Origin: Sternotherus odoratus
Taxonomy: Eukaryota; Chordata; Testudines; Kinosternidae
DNA length: 64,000 nt
Reading direction: 5' to 3'
NCBI GenBank assembly: GCA_032164245.1
Contig: JAVMKO010000006.1
Coordinates: 34,250,319-34,314,318 of the forward strand
Positions 35,272 to 46,790 of the stretch are shown in pieces. Below the pieces are notes generated by a model, which saw only the letters and a program-made list of their open reading frames with translations, did not search any database and was not told the DNA's origin. The first letter of the stretch is position 1. Every line of letters starts with the position of its first letter. A program made the position numbers and the translations under genes.

Positions 35272-35688
35272 CAGGGGTGGGCAAACTTTTTAACCCAAAG
35301 GCCACATTGGGGTTTCAAAACTGTATGGAGGGCCAGGTAGGGAAGGCTATGCCTCCCTAAACAGCCTGGCCCCCACCTCCTATCCACCCCTCCCACTTCC
35401 TGTTCCTTGACTTCCTCCCTCAGAATCCCTGACCCATCCAACACCCACCCCTGACCCTAACCGGGCAGCTTCATGACCTGGCCGGAGACAGACATGCTGC
35501 CATGTTGCTCTTCAGGAGCACACAGCCCAGCCTCCCAGAGCACTGCCCACGCAGTGACATACCTGTGGGGGAGGGGCAACAGCAGGGGAGGGGCTGGGGG
35601 CTAGCCTCCCTAGTCGGAAGCTCAGGGGCCAGGCAGGACGGTCCCATGGGCCGGGTGTGGCCCGCGGGCTGTAGTTTGCCCACCTCTG
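35272..35688. mobile_element. hAT-like MITE inserted in CR1 RT region
   Basis: Starts CAGGGGTGGGCAAACTTTTT and ends GTTTGCCCACCTCTG (inverted termini). Flanks are CCTTATGC (35264-35271) and CCTTACGC (35689-35696), an 8-bp duplication with one mismatch. The duplicated site joins the two halves of the CR1 RT motif, so the insertion post-dates the CR1. 417 bp; the short frames inside are proline/glycine-rich noise. Confidence 0.85.
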
Positions 35689-35695
35689 CCTTACG

Positions 35696-36260
35696 CTATT
35701 TAACTTTTTTATCAATCATCTGGAAGAAAATGTAAAATTGTCATCAATAAAGTTTGCAGATGACACAAAATTGGCAGAATGGTAAATAATGAAGAGGACA
35801 GGTCACTGATTCAGAGTGATCTGGATCATTTGGTAAATGGGCATAAGCAAATAATATTTTGCATTTTAATATAGCTAAAAGTAAATTATCTATTTAGGAA
35901 CAAAGAACATAGTCCATACTTGCAGGATGGAGGACTCTGTCCTAGAAAGCAACAACTCTGAAAGAGAATTTGGAGGTTATGGGGGACAATGAGTGAACGC
36001 GAGCTTCCAGTGTGAGGCTATGACTAGAAGAGCTAATGGGATCCTGGGATGGATAAACAAGAAAAACTTGTGTAGGAGTAGAGAGATTATTTTACCTTGG
36101 TATTTGGCACTGTTGTGATTGCTGCTGGAATGTGTGTCTAGTTCCAGTGCCCACAATTTAGGAAGGATGTTGATAAATTGGAGACAGTTCAGAGAAGAGC
36201 CACACGAATGATGAAAGGATTAGAAAACTGCTTTACAAGGATAGACTCAGAGCTCAATCT
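35696..36260 (+). pseudogene. CR1 reverse transcriptase catalytic/C-terminal remnant
   Basis: Immediately after the hAT MITE the sequence reads LFNFFINHL, then FADDTKLAE at 35752-35778. The DD pair belongs to the polymerase active site of non-LTR RTs. Further on a CR1 thumb segment VQRRATRMMKG is readable near 36184. Stops and frameshifts separate these blocks. Established function in intact elements is target-primed reverse transcription; this copy is dead. Confidence 0.7.
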
Positions 36261-36644
36261 ATTTAGCTTAACCAACAGAAGGTTAAGGAGGTGACTTGAT
36301 TACAGGCTATAAATACCTACATGGGGAACAAAGATTTAGTAATGGGCTCTTCAATCTAAAAGAGAAAGGACGAACAGGATCCAACGTCTGAAAGCTGAAG
36401 CTAGACAAATTCAGACTGGAAATAAGATGTACATTTTGACAGTGAGGGTAATTAACCATTGGAGCAATTTACCAAGGATCATGGTGGATCCTCCATCACT
36501 GGCAATTTTTAAATCAAGACTGGATGATTCCTTAAATGCTCTGAGAATTAGTTGGGGGAAGTTCTATGGCCTGTGTTAGACAGCCGGTCAGACTAGACAA
36601 TCACAGTGGTCCTTTCTGGCCGTGGAATCTACGAATCGGAGGGG

Positions 36645-37185
36645 GGTTATTTAATTTCTTGATGACAAAGTGGGTGTTGAGTTTGGAAAAACGAGTTTAT
36701 CCAGAGGCTGTTTTGCCACCAAGTGTCAGTCACTTCAGGGTCTGTCTCATCAAAGCCCTTTGCTTCCATCTTAGCGGTGATCTTTGCAGCTGACACTGAG
36801 GGGAAGAGGGCAATTGCCTCTTCAAGCAGATGCTTGGGCAGATCCACAGGAATCTCTGTGAGGTTACTGAGTGGCTGACGCACAAGGATTAGCGAGGTAC
36901 AGGCCACCTCGGTGGCAAATATAGCCTGCCATGGATCTCTTTGTTGAGCACTGCTTCTCTTGGTCAATATCTGCAGCTTAGGGCAGGTTAATAGGGCCTG
37001 GTACTAATATCAGCACACGTGTCCGTTCTTGCTTATTGCAACCTGATTTGTGCTAAATAGTGGACTTGGATATTTTTTAAATCTGACTGGGCCTTTCAGA
37101 CTCTGGGGAGTGGAAAAGGCTTTTGTGAGGAGAGAGGCAGCGGTGCTGGAGAGCCAGTAGGTGGCGCTGTTCTGAGTCAGGCTTA
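36645..37185. other. Intergenic DNA, no gene seen
   Basis: The 106-codon minus frame (36647-36967) has no recognisable domain. Nothing else identified. Confidence 0.4.
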
Positions 37186-37485
37186 GGGTACGTCTACCTG
37201 TTGAGCTGGGGGTGTAATTCCCAGCTCAAAGAGACATACCCATGCTAGCTCTTATCAAGTTAGTGCACTAAGAAGTGATGTAGCTGCAGCAGCGCAAAGG
37301 GCTAGTCACCCCTAGCATGTGCCTAGTGTCTTGGGGGGAGGTATGCACTCAGGGAGACTACTCCCTCCTGCTGCTCACCCCACTATACTGCCCTCTATTT
37401 TTAGAGCATTGCCTCAGTCACAGCTAGTGTGGGAATGTCTCCTCCAGCTGGGAATTTCACTCCCACTTGAAGTGTAGACGTACCC
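37186..37485. mobile_element. MITE with perfect 12-bp GGGTACGTCTAC inverted ends
   Basis: GGGTACGTCTAC at 37186-37197 is exactly reverse-complemented at 37474-37485. Subterminal 'agctgggggtgtaattccc' is mirrored by 'cagctgggaatttcactccc'. 300 bp, non-coding. No convincing target duplication in the flanks. It shares its termini with the elements at 8575, 27965 and 30394. Confidence 0.8.
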
Positions 37486-37625
37486 AGTGCTGAGCTAAAG
37501 GAAGCTGTGCTGCAGGGAGTAGAGGTGGCTCAGCAATTTCTCTCCATGTCAATATGACCCGCAGTGCACTGCTAGAGAGAGCTGCACTGGGTACGGTGCT
37601 ACTAAAGGTGCTGAACAAGATTTTA

Positions 37626-37769
37626 GGGTGACTAGTGATTTTCACGTCTTAATGTCCAACCTGAGACACGTCAAAGGGCATGGACGTTAGGTAATGCTGG
37701 GCACCCACTCTCTGAGAGCCTAAACCTTTTAGGTGTCCTGAGCTGGGCACCCAAAATCACTAGTCACTG
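37626..37769. mobile_element. Hairpin MITE with 15-bp perfect arms
   Basis: GTGACTAGTGATTTT (37628-37642) is exactly reverse-complemented at 37753-37767. Pairing continues inwards in blocks ('caacctgagacac' with 'ggtgtcctgagctg'; 'gggcaccca' units). Nearly the whole element could fold as one hairpin. Non-coding. Confidence 0.78.
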
Positions 37770-40190
37770 CTGCACTCTTGGCTGTTCTCTTGTGGGTAGA
37801 TATATGGCTGCAGCAGCTGCATCCAGCTCCATGGAGCTCACTGGCACTCTCCCTACCGTGCAGGAGAATCCGTTCCCACTGCTCAACTCCTGCCCCTCGG
37901 CAGGGCCCCTTTGCTGCTGTGGTCACCTCCTCACAGATCCCTGGATAGGTGCTCAAAGTCCTTTGCCTCCCAGCTCCTCTGGAATGTGACCTTTTCTCCA
38001 GTCCCCCCTTCCATTCTGGGACAAGACCAAAAACTCCAGCTGCTGATCCCTGTGTTGCCTTCCCCTTCTCTTAAAGGAGCAGTGTTCTGCTCCTCACTTC
38101 GGCCTCCACTCCCTCAATCCTACCTCCAGAGCTCTGCTGCCTGTCCCTGCCCCTTCCCTCCTGAAAACAACTATCAGTTCCTGAGCCTATGGATTCCTCA
38201 CTCTGCCTCAATGCCTGCTGCAACTCCTAGGCCATGCTGTTCCCTGCTGCCCCCTACTCTCACCTTCCCTGGGTGCTTGACTATCCTCTAGTCCAGCCTC
38301 CCTTCTGCTCTATGGTTTTTCCAACTCAGCTGGAGCAAATCAGAAGGAACCTACAGCCAGAGAGCGCTGTAGAACACAGATCACTGGAAAGGGCCCGTGC
38401 CAGATTGGGTTATTATAGCCTCACTTCTTCAGTTCCTGCACAAAACGGCTGTGGGGCGGTTTGACAGCTGCCACACTCCACCCCAGCATTCTCTGCACCC
38501 CATTTCCAAGGCTGGATGAAGTAATCCATGTGTCAAGTCTGTGAAAAGCTGTGGGGTGAGAGGTGCGGCCAAATGTATCATTATTCCCATTACTGGCTGG
38601 GGCAGCGTGTTCCCTCCAAGCAGCCCTTTAACTGGCTTTTTTCAGAGGGGCTGCCTCAGTATTTCACCGTGTAAACATTGCAGGGGCCTTAGCTGGGGAA
38701 GCTGAGAAATGCCAGTGATGCTGCACAAGGCACCAAAGGACGCACTCCCCCTGACTTCAAATTGCCTGTTGGCAACACTCACTCCTTCTGGTAGCTCTGC
38801 CTGCTCCAACCCCCCTTGATTGTCCCTCTCCCCCTTTGCCTATTGCTCACATATCGTAATAAACGAGCTACCAAAGGTTCCAGCAAATGCATTTGTTATC
38901 TCCAGCAGGCGAAAAAGCAGCCACGACCCAGAGCTGTGACCTCCTTACAGTTTGTAATGAGCTGACGGGAAAATATTTCTGCCTGATTAGAATCCTTAAC
39001 AAGTTGCTGATTATTATGTGTGTGCTAGCCAACCTCCCGTTTTGTCCCATCTTTTAAACATCCCCTGCATCTCCCTCTACCCTGCTCAAGGGCCATAAGC
39101 TCCCTCCCGCCATGTCTATCTCACCCCTGACAGCCACCACAGAAGAGAAATGACAAAGGCTAATCAGCCCTTGCATTTCTTTGTTCAACTCTCCATTCTT
39201 TGCATGAGGATTTGACTCCCCAGTGAGGTCACTACAGGGTCAATCAATGGGCTTATCTCTGGCTGCAGGTAGAAGTATCCTGGTGCATCCTATGCTACCA
39301 ACCACATCCTGGGTAGCAGATGAGGGAACCTCAGACATGGTACAGGCTGCTCTGAATATATTGAAGAAGGAGACATAAGAGACTGTCTTAATTAGTCAGC
39401 TTGAAGGAGTTCTTGGCCTTTCAGAATTGCCTCGTTTTTCAGAAGACATGAGAGCATCTAATAATCTAGCAAGTGAGAGCTGTATTTTTGTGTAGGTCCT
39501 ACTTAGACAGTGGCTTTTATTTTTATTTTTGATTTAATGGTGGATTTGTAATTAAACTCTGTAAAACAGGCATTCGGAACCTAAAGAATGTTCCCCACTG
39601 GATTCTATTCTAATCAGGTTTTAAAGATCACTCTCAAGCAATGGGTGCAGTGGTAAAGTTCTCAGGGTGGTAAGAGATGGCGGATTTAGAAATAAAGCTC
39701 ATAATCAGAAATGGCATGTGAAATGAGCTCAGGAGTTTTAGTCCAGTTTCTAGTGGGCAGAAGTCCATATCACACACACCATCACTACAGCTGGCAGAAA
39801 TTATCCCTCATGCTGGCAACCTCAGCAGATTGGACAAGGACTGAATGGGACGCAGGAACAGAATGCTCCTTTCATCCCTAGAGGGAAATCCCTTCAGCAT
39901 AGGGTTGGGACACAAGGCAGTCTGCAGAGAGCTCACCTTGCCATTGCCTGGGCTGTCCCTGTTCAGGGAATAGTCAGAAATGGTCAGTGTCCAGTGCTGC
40001 TATGAGAGCATCTTACACCAGCACAAAATTCATTGTAACAAGGAAGTGAGGGGGTAAGGAGGGGCTATCGGAATGGATGCTGGAACCTCAGAAGTTCCAT
40101 CACTAGTCAAACAATCAACAACCCTGCACTGTGGTTGAAGGCAGCAAGGGAATGTGGGGGCACCAGGTGGAGGAAGAGCATTAACTCAAA
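37770..40190. other. Intergenic DNA, no gene seen
   Basis: About 2.4 kb. 37950-38470 is C/T-rich and produces a spurious 126-codon proline/serine-rich frame. The rest is unique, including the island at 38850-39060 listed separately. Confidence 0.4.
38850..39060. other. Unique island, candidate conserved non-coding element
   Basis: Non-repetitive AT-rich stretch with words such as 'atatcgtaataaacgagc', 'gcaaatgcatttgttatc' (octamer-like) and 'ttgctgattattatgtg'. No coding potential. Conservation not tested. Confidence 0.27.
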
Positions 40191-40194
40191 GAAA

Positions 40195-40365
40195 AGGGAG
40201 TTGGACTTAGTGGACTTGGCATGGGATCAGGAGCTCAGAACTCCTGCTTATATTCCTCCCTTTGCCACTAGTTTGCTGTGTGAACTTGTGACAGGTGAAG
40301 TAAACATGCTGTGCCTTAGTTTCCCTATCTGTGAGCTAAGGATAATCACATTACTCCCAGTCACT
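40195..40365 (+). repeat. MIR-like SINE
   Basis: 'gggatcaggagctcagaact', 'gccactagtttgctgtgtg' and 'tgccttagtttccctatctg' follow MIR order on +. The surrounding 159-codon frame (40135-40614) is partly MIR-derived and is not a gene. Confidence 0.6.
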
Positions 40366-40899
40366 GGAGAAAATCTGGAGATAATTGTTGGACATACTTT
40401 GTCAGCTGTGAGTTACAAACCCACAGGGGTTACAAACCCACCACTAGGTAGCCTTGTAGGGAAGACCAGGGTCTCCCTCCACTCCGGGTCTGGACCCTGG
40501 AACTCTATTCAATGGATCAGTTGGCCACCTTCAGTGTCAAACCACCTTACTTCACAATTCCCAGAACGACTTCCCACCTATCTGCATGTGGGTCTCTCTC
40601 TTGGCCTTCTCTAGCCAACCCCCTCCCAGCTCCCTCTCCACAGTGATCCATCACAGCCCTGGCCACAACCCCATGTCTGGAGACTTACCTCAGTCAGCTG
40701 TTGCACTCACCAGGATATATCTCCCATGTTGATGATAGGAAGTGCTTTATATCCAGCGTCCCAACAGGTCTTCTTATATCCAGGAGGAAAACCAGCCACA
40801 AATGGGACTTAGAGCTTGAGAACCTTGTAAAGGGCCTGCTCACCCTGTAACAATAATTCAGTATTTGTAAAGCGCTATATAAATATGAATGAGAGAACT

Positions 40900-41135
40900 T
40901 CAGTTACATTCAATAGGATTTTTTTTTAAATCAGAAGAGACAAACACCTGTTTCAAGGCTTATGCCAAGCACTGATTAGGTAGAGGGGTAGGAAGAAATT
41001 TCCCTTAGATGCAAGTCCACTATTGAGTTTCTTGTGCCTTCATCTGAAGCACTGGTACTGGCCCCAGTTAGAGAGGAGATAATGACCTAGATGGGCTGCT
41101 GGTCTGATCCACTCTGGAAATTCCTATGGTCAAAA
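40900..41135 (+). mobile_element. CR1/L3-type LINE 3'-UTR fragment
   Basis: 'gggtaggaagaaatttccc', 'gtgccttcatctgaagcac', then 'ctagatgggctgctggtctg' to 'ggaaattcctatggtc' correspond in order to the 3' UTR of CR1/L3-like LINEs (compare the better copy at 42450-42650). Old and diverged. Confidence 0.6.
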
Positions 41136-41589
41136 GAGTGTTTTCAAAATTATACTGGGGATTAAAATTTCTCCTTGTAACACCAGTGTCCCTCTCTGGC
41201 TCTGGTGTTGCCCCTCTGCCTCTGTCTTAGCAGACATTCACGGACCTGCAGGCCAGCTTCCTAGTGGAGAAGAGATAGTGATGTGGCATCTGGGTTTATT
41301 CTGAGTGTAACTTGTTTTATTTACACATATTAAACCAGTCCCAGAACAGAGGTGGTCAAACAGCCTGCAGGATAAACCCTTCTTTCAGGGATCTTCTCAG
41401 CCCAAGGGCCAGCAATTCCTCCTCAAGAATTGACTCAGAGACCAAGGCAGAAAGCAAACTTTCCTGCTGCTCACACAACTCCCACTCCCACATCGACCAC
41501 CTCTACACAGAGCCTTGCATAACCCAGACTTAACACCACAGAGGATGTCTTCCCAAAACTAAACGTTTGCTCACATGCTAGGAAAAATA

Positions 41590-42652
41590 ATTTGGGAGGT
41601 TATTTGTAAGAGTGCCACCTGATGATGCCTTCCATAACAATACTAAACTGCTCAAAGTAGTAAGGACCAAAGCAGACTGTGAAGAACTTCAAAAAGATCT
41701 CACTAAACTAAGTGATTGGGCAACAAAATGGCAAATGAAATTTAATGTGGATAAATGTAAAGTAATGCACATTGGAAAAAATAACCCCAACTATACATAC
41801 AATATGATGGGGGCTAATTTAGCTACAACCAATCAGGAAAAAGACCTGGGAATCATTGTGGATAGTTCTCTGAAGGCATCCACGCAGTGTGCAGCGGCAG
41901 TCAAAAAAGCAAACAGGATGTTAGGAATCATTAAAAAAGGGATAGAGAATAAGTCGGAGAATATCTTATTGCCCTTATACAAATCCATGGTGCGCCCACA
42001 TCTTGAATACTGCGTACAAATGTGGTCTCCTCATCTCAAAAAGGATATACTGGCACTAGAAAAGGTTCAGAGAAGGGCAACTAAAATGATTAGGGGTTTG
42101 GAACGGGTCCCATATGAAGAGAGATTAAAGAGGCTAGGACTTTTTAGCTTGGAAAAGAGGAGACTAAGGGGGGATATGATAGAGGTATATAAAATTATGA
42201 GTGGTGTGGAGGAAGTAGATAAGGAAAAGTTATTTACTTGTTCCCAAAATAGAAGAACTAGGGGCCACTCAATGAAATTGGCGTGCAGCAGGTTTAAAAC
42301 AAATAAAAGGAAGTTCTTCTTCACACAGCGCACAGTCAACCTGTGGAACTCCTTACCTGAGGAGGCTGTGAAGGCTAGGACTATAACAGGGTTTAAAAGA
42401 GAGCTGGATAAATTCATGGAGGCTAAGTCCATAAATGGCTATTAGCCGGGATGGGTAATGAATGGTGTCCCTAGCCTCTGTCTGTCAGAGGGGGGGTCAT
42501 GGATGGAAGGAGAGAGATCGCTCGATCATACCTGTTAGGTTCACTCACTCCGGGGCACCTGGCATTGGCCACTGTCGGTAGACAGGATGCTGGGCTAGAT
42601 GGACCTTTGGTCTGACCCAGTATGGCCGTTCTTATGTTCTATGTTCTTAAGG
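41590..42652 (+). mobile_element. CR1 LINE, 5'-truncated, with intact RT C-terminal frame
   Basis: Starts abruptly within the RT region and runs through the pol C-terminus, stop codon and a ~205-bp 3' UTR with 'ggatgctgggctagatggac' and 'gacccagtatggccgttctt', ending in a duplicated ATGTTCT heptamer tail. 5' truncation and a short tail repeat are typical of CR1 insertion by target-primed reverse transcription. The intact frame suggests this is the youngest CR1 in the window. Confidence 0.9.
41612..42445 (+). pseudogene. CR1 pol (reverse transcriptase) C-terminal fragment, 277 codons open
   Basis: C-terminal third of a CR1 ORF2 protein. Visible blocks are DCEELQKDLTKLSDW with MKFNVDKCKVMHIGK (residues ~24-57, palm/thumb), NLATTNQEKDLG-type block, then LYKSMVRPHLEYC, LEKVQRRATKMIRG (~150-165) and the terminal NLWNSLPEEAV and FKRELDKFM. 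These are the standard order of the CR1 RT thumb and C-terminal domain. The polymerase FADD motif and all of the endonuclease are missing because the copy is 5'-truncated, so the fragment cannot retrotranspose. The first ATG is simply the first in the truncated frame. An intact 834-nt frame implies a fairly recent insertion. It has no promoter of its own that I can see. Confidence 0.88.
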
Positions 42653-42654
42653 TA

Positions 42655-44350
42655 AAACAGACATTTTAATTGCCATTGTTATTCCCCAGTGATTATTTAT
42701 TTTGTATCTCAGGCACTGACACTTAGAAATTTGAATGCTTTTCATCCATAGATCTCAAAGCACTTGTAATAGAAGGAGCTATGTGGAAGTGCCCCTCAGG
42801 CTAGTGGAAGCCTTAATTAACATGTTAAAATTCAGTATAAGGTAGAGAACTAACAAGTTTCACTGGATATGGCTTACCAGGCTGAAGATGCATGGAGGGT
42901 GATGAAACCCTCTGCCCCAGCGTGCAATGGGTCTGGTGTAAACTCAGGCTGAATTCTTTGGTGTAATGAAATGTGTCTACCTAAGAGTTGATAGCCCTCT
43001 CTCGATATCATACTGTAGTCACTCAGCACTGCCTTTATAAGGCAGGTGAGAGTTCAAATTCTTTTTCAGTCCCCTCTACCACTTGAGCTAAAGGAAGATA
43101 TCTGTTAGCCATACAGGGTATGACACACATGATCAAGCAGTTCTGATTCCATCCAGCAGAGGGTGGTGGTGATATATAGACACTAACTGCCATACTGTGC
43201 TCTGCCTGGTCCTGGTTCTGAACCCAGTACCCTCTTTTCCTGGCAGAGAACTTGAAGTGGTCCCTTGGGATGGTGAGTTATGAGTCCCTTGCTGCTTGGA
43301 TGCACAGATTCCCTCCTGTCACTCACAGGGAGGCAAGAGTCCTTGACTTTTCTCTTTGTCTGTTTTGCTTTTATCCCATTCCTCATCCTCTGTGCCTCCC
43401 CCTCCCTATGGAGTGTTGCTTCTTAGACGCTTGTCTGCTGTCTCCCTCCACAATGGCCGCCCTTGAACAGTGAGATTAACTCTGCCACCTCCTCCTAGTC
43501 TGTTCCTCTGAAGATTGTCTCCTCATTTTTTGAATGGATAATCCCATCAACCAAAAGGCCCAACAACATGCAGGGGACTGACACAATCCTCTGGCACCCC
43601 CGCACTGGGAAGTGTTTCCGGCTCCTGTCGTTTGATTGGCTGAAGACGCAGTGTGCAGGGAGTGAAGGGGGATTTTCTTATTTTCAATGTGAAATAGGGT
43701 TTTAAAACAACAATCAGACCGGAAAAAAATAATAAAAGCCATCAGCAGATGGCTGGGGGAAAAAGCCCTGCACGTGAACTGCATCATGCATGCTCATACT
43801 GTGGGCGGTATGTGAGCAGCTGTAATAGTTACCCCTAGTGGCTGTGGCAGACAGCATTACTCTTGCAACTGGCTTGATAGTTTAACCATGACTAATAGAG
43901 CTTCTGCACTTGGACCCCAGGGAACATTCTTATCAAGTATTGGGCTGCTGCAGGTTGACCTGTCATAGGGTCCCTACATTGCTCAGCTGATGCACCTCAG
44001 CCCTGGTCTGCTACTCCAGGCCTAGCTATTTGTCCTACAGTCTGTGATAGTTCTCAGTTGTGCCGGAATTGGAAACCCAGTAATCTCATTTTCAGAAGTG
44101 ACCTAAAAGAGATGATAACCCTCTTCTATACAGCAGATACAGGAACACGTTAAACTTGAATCCGCAGCTAAGGCTAAAAACTAGTACATAACAGCAGGCT
44201 CTTATCTTGCCCAGCCACTCTGCTGCCAAATTCAAATGCCACTTTGTTCCTTCCACCAGCAGTCTGGACAGACTCCTCATCCCAACCTACCATGGTAGGG
44301 GATTCATCCGGATTAGCTTCAGAAAGTTAGGAGAGGAAAGGAAAAAGTAT
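42655..44350. other. Intergenic DNA, no gene seen
   Basis: About 1.7 kb. At 42715-42780 'ttcatccatagatctcaaagc' is a small repeat scrap. At 43045-43095 'taccacttgagctaaagg' resembles an antisense tRNA A-box and may be a SINE scrap. No gene recognised. Confidence 0.4.
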
Positions 44351-44352
44351 CA

Positions 44353-44557
44353 TCGAGCGGTGAAAGCACAGAACTAGGAAGGAGGGAGACTGGACATCAT
44401 TCCCGGCCTTGCTGTAGACACCGTCCTTGGGCAAGTCATTCTTCTGCCCTGTTCCTTGGTTTCCCTATCTGTAGAATGGGGAGAATAATCTTTCCCAATT
44501 GCCAGGAATTGGTGAGGCTAAATCCATTTCCTGTTTGCTAAAAGCTTTCAGATCCTT
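44353..44557 (+). repeat. MIR-like SINE
   Basis: 'cgagcggtgaaagcacagaa', 'gtccttgggcaagtcattct', 'tttccctatctgtagaatgg' and a tail 'gctaaaagctttcagatcc' in MIR order on the + strand. Confidence 0.6.
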
Positions 44558-45049
44558 GTGTGGAAGGCGCTAGGGAATGGCAGAGCATCATGGAATTATG
44601 ACATTCCCAACCCACTGAGCCTGAAGCAGAACTGGACCAGCTGGCCTCATGCAAAGGGAGAGAGGGGAGTCAGGCTGGGAGGGCTGTCCCCACGTGGGAA
44701 GAAGAGGGGATCTGGGCTGGGGGAGCAGCTAGAGGCAAGCAGGAGGGGGGCTGAGAAGGTCTATTGCAGATGGGATGAGAGGGAGAGAAACTGGGCTTTG
44801 CGAGCTGCCTGTGCATGGAGAGAGCAGACAGGAAGGATGAGGACAGCCAGGGCCTTGGGCTGGGCAGACCAGACAGGTTGCACTCTGAGCAGGCATCTGG
44901 GCCTTGCTCATTTAAACCACGGATGCTGCTCAGGAAACAGCCCTTGGAACGGCCAATCCTGTTTTCCCGCTACTCCTTTTGCCCTTGTAGCAGACTGAAG
45001 TTTGATACTGTGCACAGCTTCAGCAGGGAGCGCCACATGGGTGTGACCA

Positions 45050-45195
45050 GGGCCGGCTCTGGCTTTTTTGCCCCCCAGGGGAAAAAAAAAAGGGCAGTTA
45101 GCGCAACAAAGCCCCCCCTCCCCCCCAAAAAAACCCCACACACAGCCAGGGTGGCGAAGGGGGGGGAGGGGGAAACCAGGGCGCAGGGCGGTCAG
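45050..45195. repeat. Purine/pyrimidine-run repeat following 'cagggccggctctgg'
   Basis: Starts 'cagggccggctctggcttt', then runs of A, C and G. The opening string recurs inversely near 23445-23462 ('ctacaaccggctctg'), suggesting a dispersed repeat whose full extent I cannot define. Confidence 0.35.
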
Positions 45196-45454
45196 AGCGG
45201 CAAACCAAGCCATGTGTGACCTCACCATAGCGAGCATCAGCTGCAAGTCACTGCACCCACGACGGCCTTTGTGCTATCAATCTAAGTCCCTGGGCAAGTG
45301 GGCCCACACCCCAACACATGTAGGCCTTCATCACCCAGGTGTACAAAGCCACATCTACTCTGTAAAGAAAGCCACAACAGCCTTAAACCCGGAGACCACA
45401 CCCTGTATGCTACTTATTCACTCCATATACAGCAACAAGGCCATGCCTCTGTGC

Positions 45455-45609
45455 CATTGGTTCTCAACTCATGTCCCAATCTGCATGCAGCTGCAGCCCA
45501 TGTGACAGCCTAAGGGCCATACAGATTGTATATATAGTGTGTGGATGAGGCCCACAACACAGAGAGCTGCATAAGCAGCCCACCATGGTGAACAGGTTGA
45601 GAACCATTG
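45455..45609. mobile_element. Short hAT-like MITE (GGTTCTCAAC ends)
   Basis: Starts CATTGGTTCTCAAC, ends GTTGAGAACCATTG (inverted, one mismatch). The flanking octamers CTCTGTGC and CACTATGC match at 6 of 8 positions, plausible as an old 8-bp duplication. 155 bp, non-coding. Confidence 0.65.
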
Positions 45610-46790
45610 CACTATGCTAATGATAGGCACTGAAAGACAAATGGACCTGCACTCTGTGCAGATTATCCTACGCCTTCTATGCAAATGAGACCATACGTGC
45701 TAACATCCTGGCTCCTCCCTCTGGTTTGGCTGGCACCTGAGTCCCAATCATCTCCTTTTAGAAGCTGTTAGCTCCTTCCACAATACAGAATGGGGCTGAA
45801 TCTTATTTGCATACTACAAACTTTCTCTCCTTAGCGGGGGAAAGCCTGCATCCCTCCCTGGGAAAAACAAGGGGGGAAAGGAAGAACATTTCCCCTTCCA
45901 TCAGCTCCAAAACAATGACAGAGACAGCATGCAGGAAACAGAAGGAGTTTTATGCCTTTGCCTTTATATTTTTAAACATGGCAGAGAGCGTTTTCCAGGA
46001 CCCAGAGGCAAAGTTAAGGCCACGTCTGGCAATTCAGAGACTGTTGCCAATTAACTTAATGAAATAAAAGTCTCCTCTTCAGTTGTGCCCTATGCATGCA
46101 GAAGAGGAGCCTGATTGTTTTCCAGCCCCAGTTCTGGATGGTAATTTTTGCTGCATTCACTCAGAGACATCTGTCTGTTTTCATGCCTGTAGTGTAGGCT
46201 GGTGTTGAAGTTGCATCTGTTAAGGAGCCTCTGTGCTTTCTTTCCTGGGGGCTATTTCAGGGCGAAAATATCCATTAACTGCATACGCTGAAGCACCCAC
46301 TCGACAAAAGCATGAGCAAAGAACATAATGATGCATCAAGCTCAGCATATAACTCATGTGGAGAGGCTGTGCCCAGGGAGAGGCAGCAAGAACCCATCCG
46401 GAACAGGCTAGCTGCTGCTGCTACTAATGCGTGGCACATGCCTCTTCTGGCTCTGCTCCTGAAAGGGGAGTATTCTAGCGATCCATGACCACGTACCACG
46501 CAGTCACACATGCTGGGATGCTGCCTGCCAGAGCACTAGGCTCATGATCCTTGGTTCCGAGAACAAAGGATTCACTCAGCAGGGCTGACGGAGAAGCTCT
46601 TGCAGGAGAGGGAACCTGTTCGCCATTTGACTGTGTCTCTGTCAAGGGTTTCTTTCCATGCCAATCTGTACATATGGAACACGTGCCCTGGACTAGACTG
46701 CAAGGCCACTATCCTACTACTGTGATGCCTATGAAAAATTACCCAGTTAACAAGAGGCCAATAGAGGGCGATCTGGAAGAGTTGATAATA
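45610..46790. other. Intergenic DNA, no gene seen
   Basis: Unique sequence. 45930-46070 ('gcctttatatttttaaacatg', 'tgttgccaattaacttaatg') looks like a possible conserved non-coding island, but nothing more specific can be said. Confidence 0.35.

Larger units (their letters stand above)
33970..36642 (+). mobile_element. Long, decayed CR1 LINE with ORF1 and ORF2 remnants
   Basis: In order on the + strand: an esterase-like ORF1 C-terminus (DGIHLS motif ~34371), an endonuclease segment (34610-34780), the RT entry region interrupted by a hAT MITE, the RT catalytic FADDTKLA at 35752-35775, the VQRRATRMMKG segment at ~36184, and a 3' end with 'gtcctttctggccgtggaat'. The ~2.25 kb left after removing the MITE is shorter than a full CR1 (4-5 kb in established elements). 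The segment between endonuclease and RT catalytic core is missing, and many stops and frameshifts are present. It must be old, since another element landed in it later. Confidence 0.8.

Noticed and set aside
42067..42432. 121-codon minus-strand frame
   Set aside because: Antisense shadow of the CR1 RT frame.
43045..43095. tRNA gene on either strand
   Set aside because: An A-box-like word reads on the minus strand while a B-box-like word reads on the plus strand, so no pol III unit is formed.
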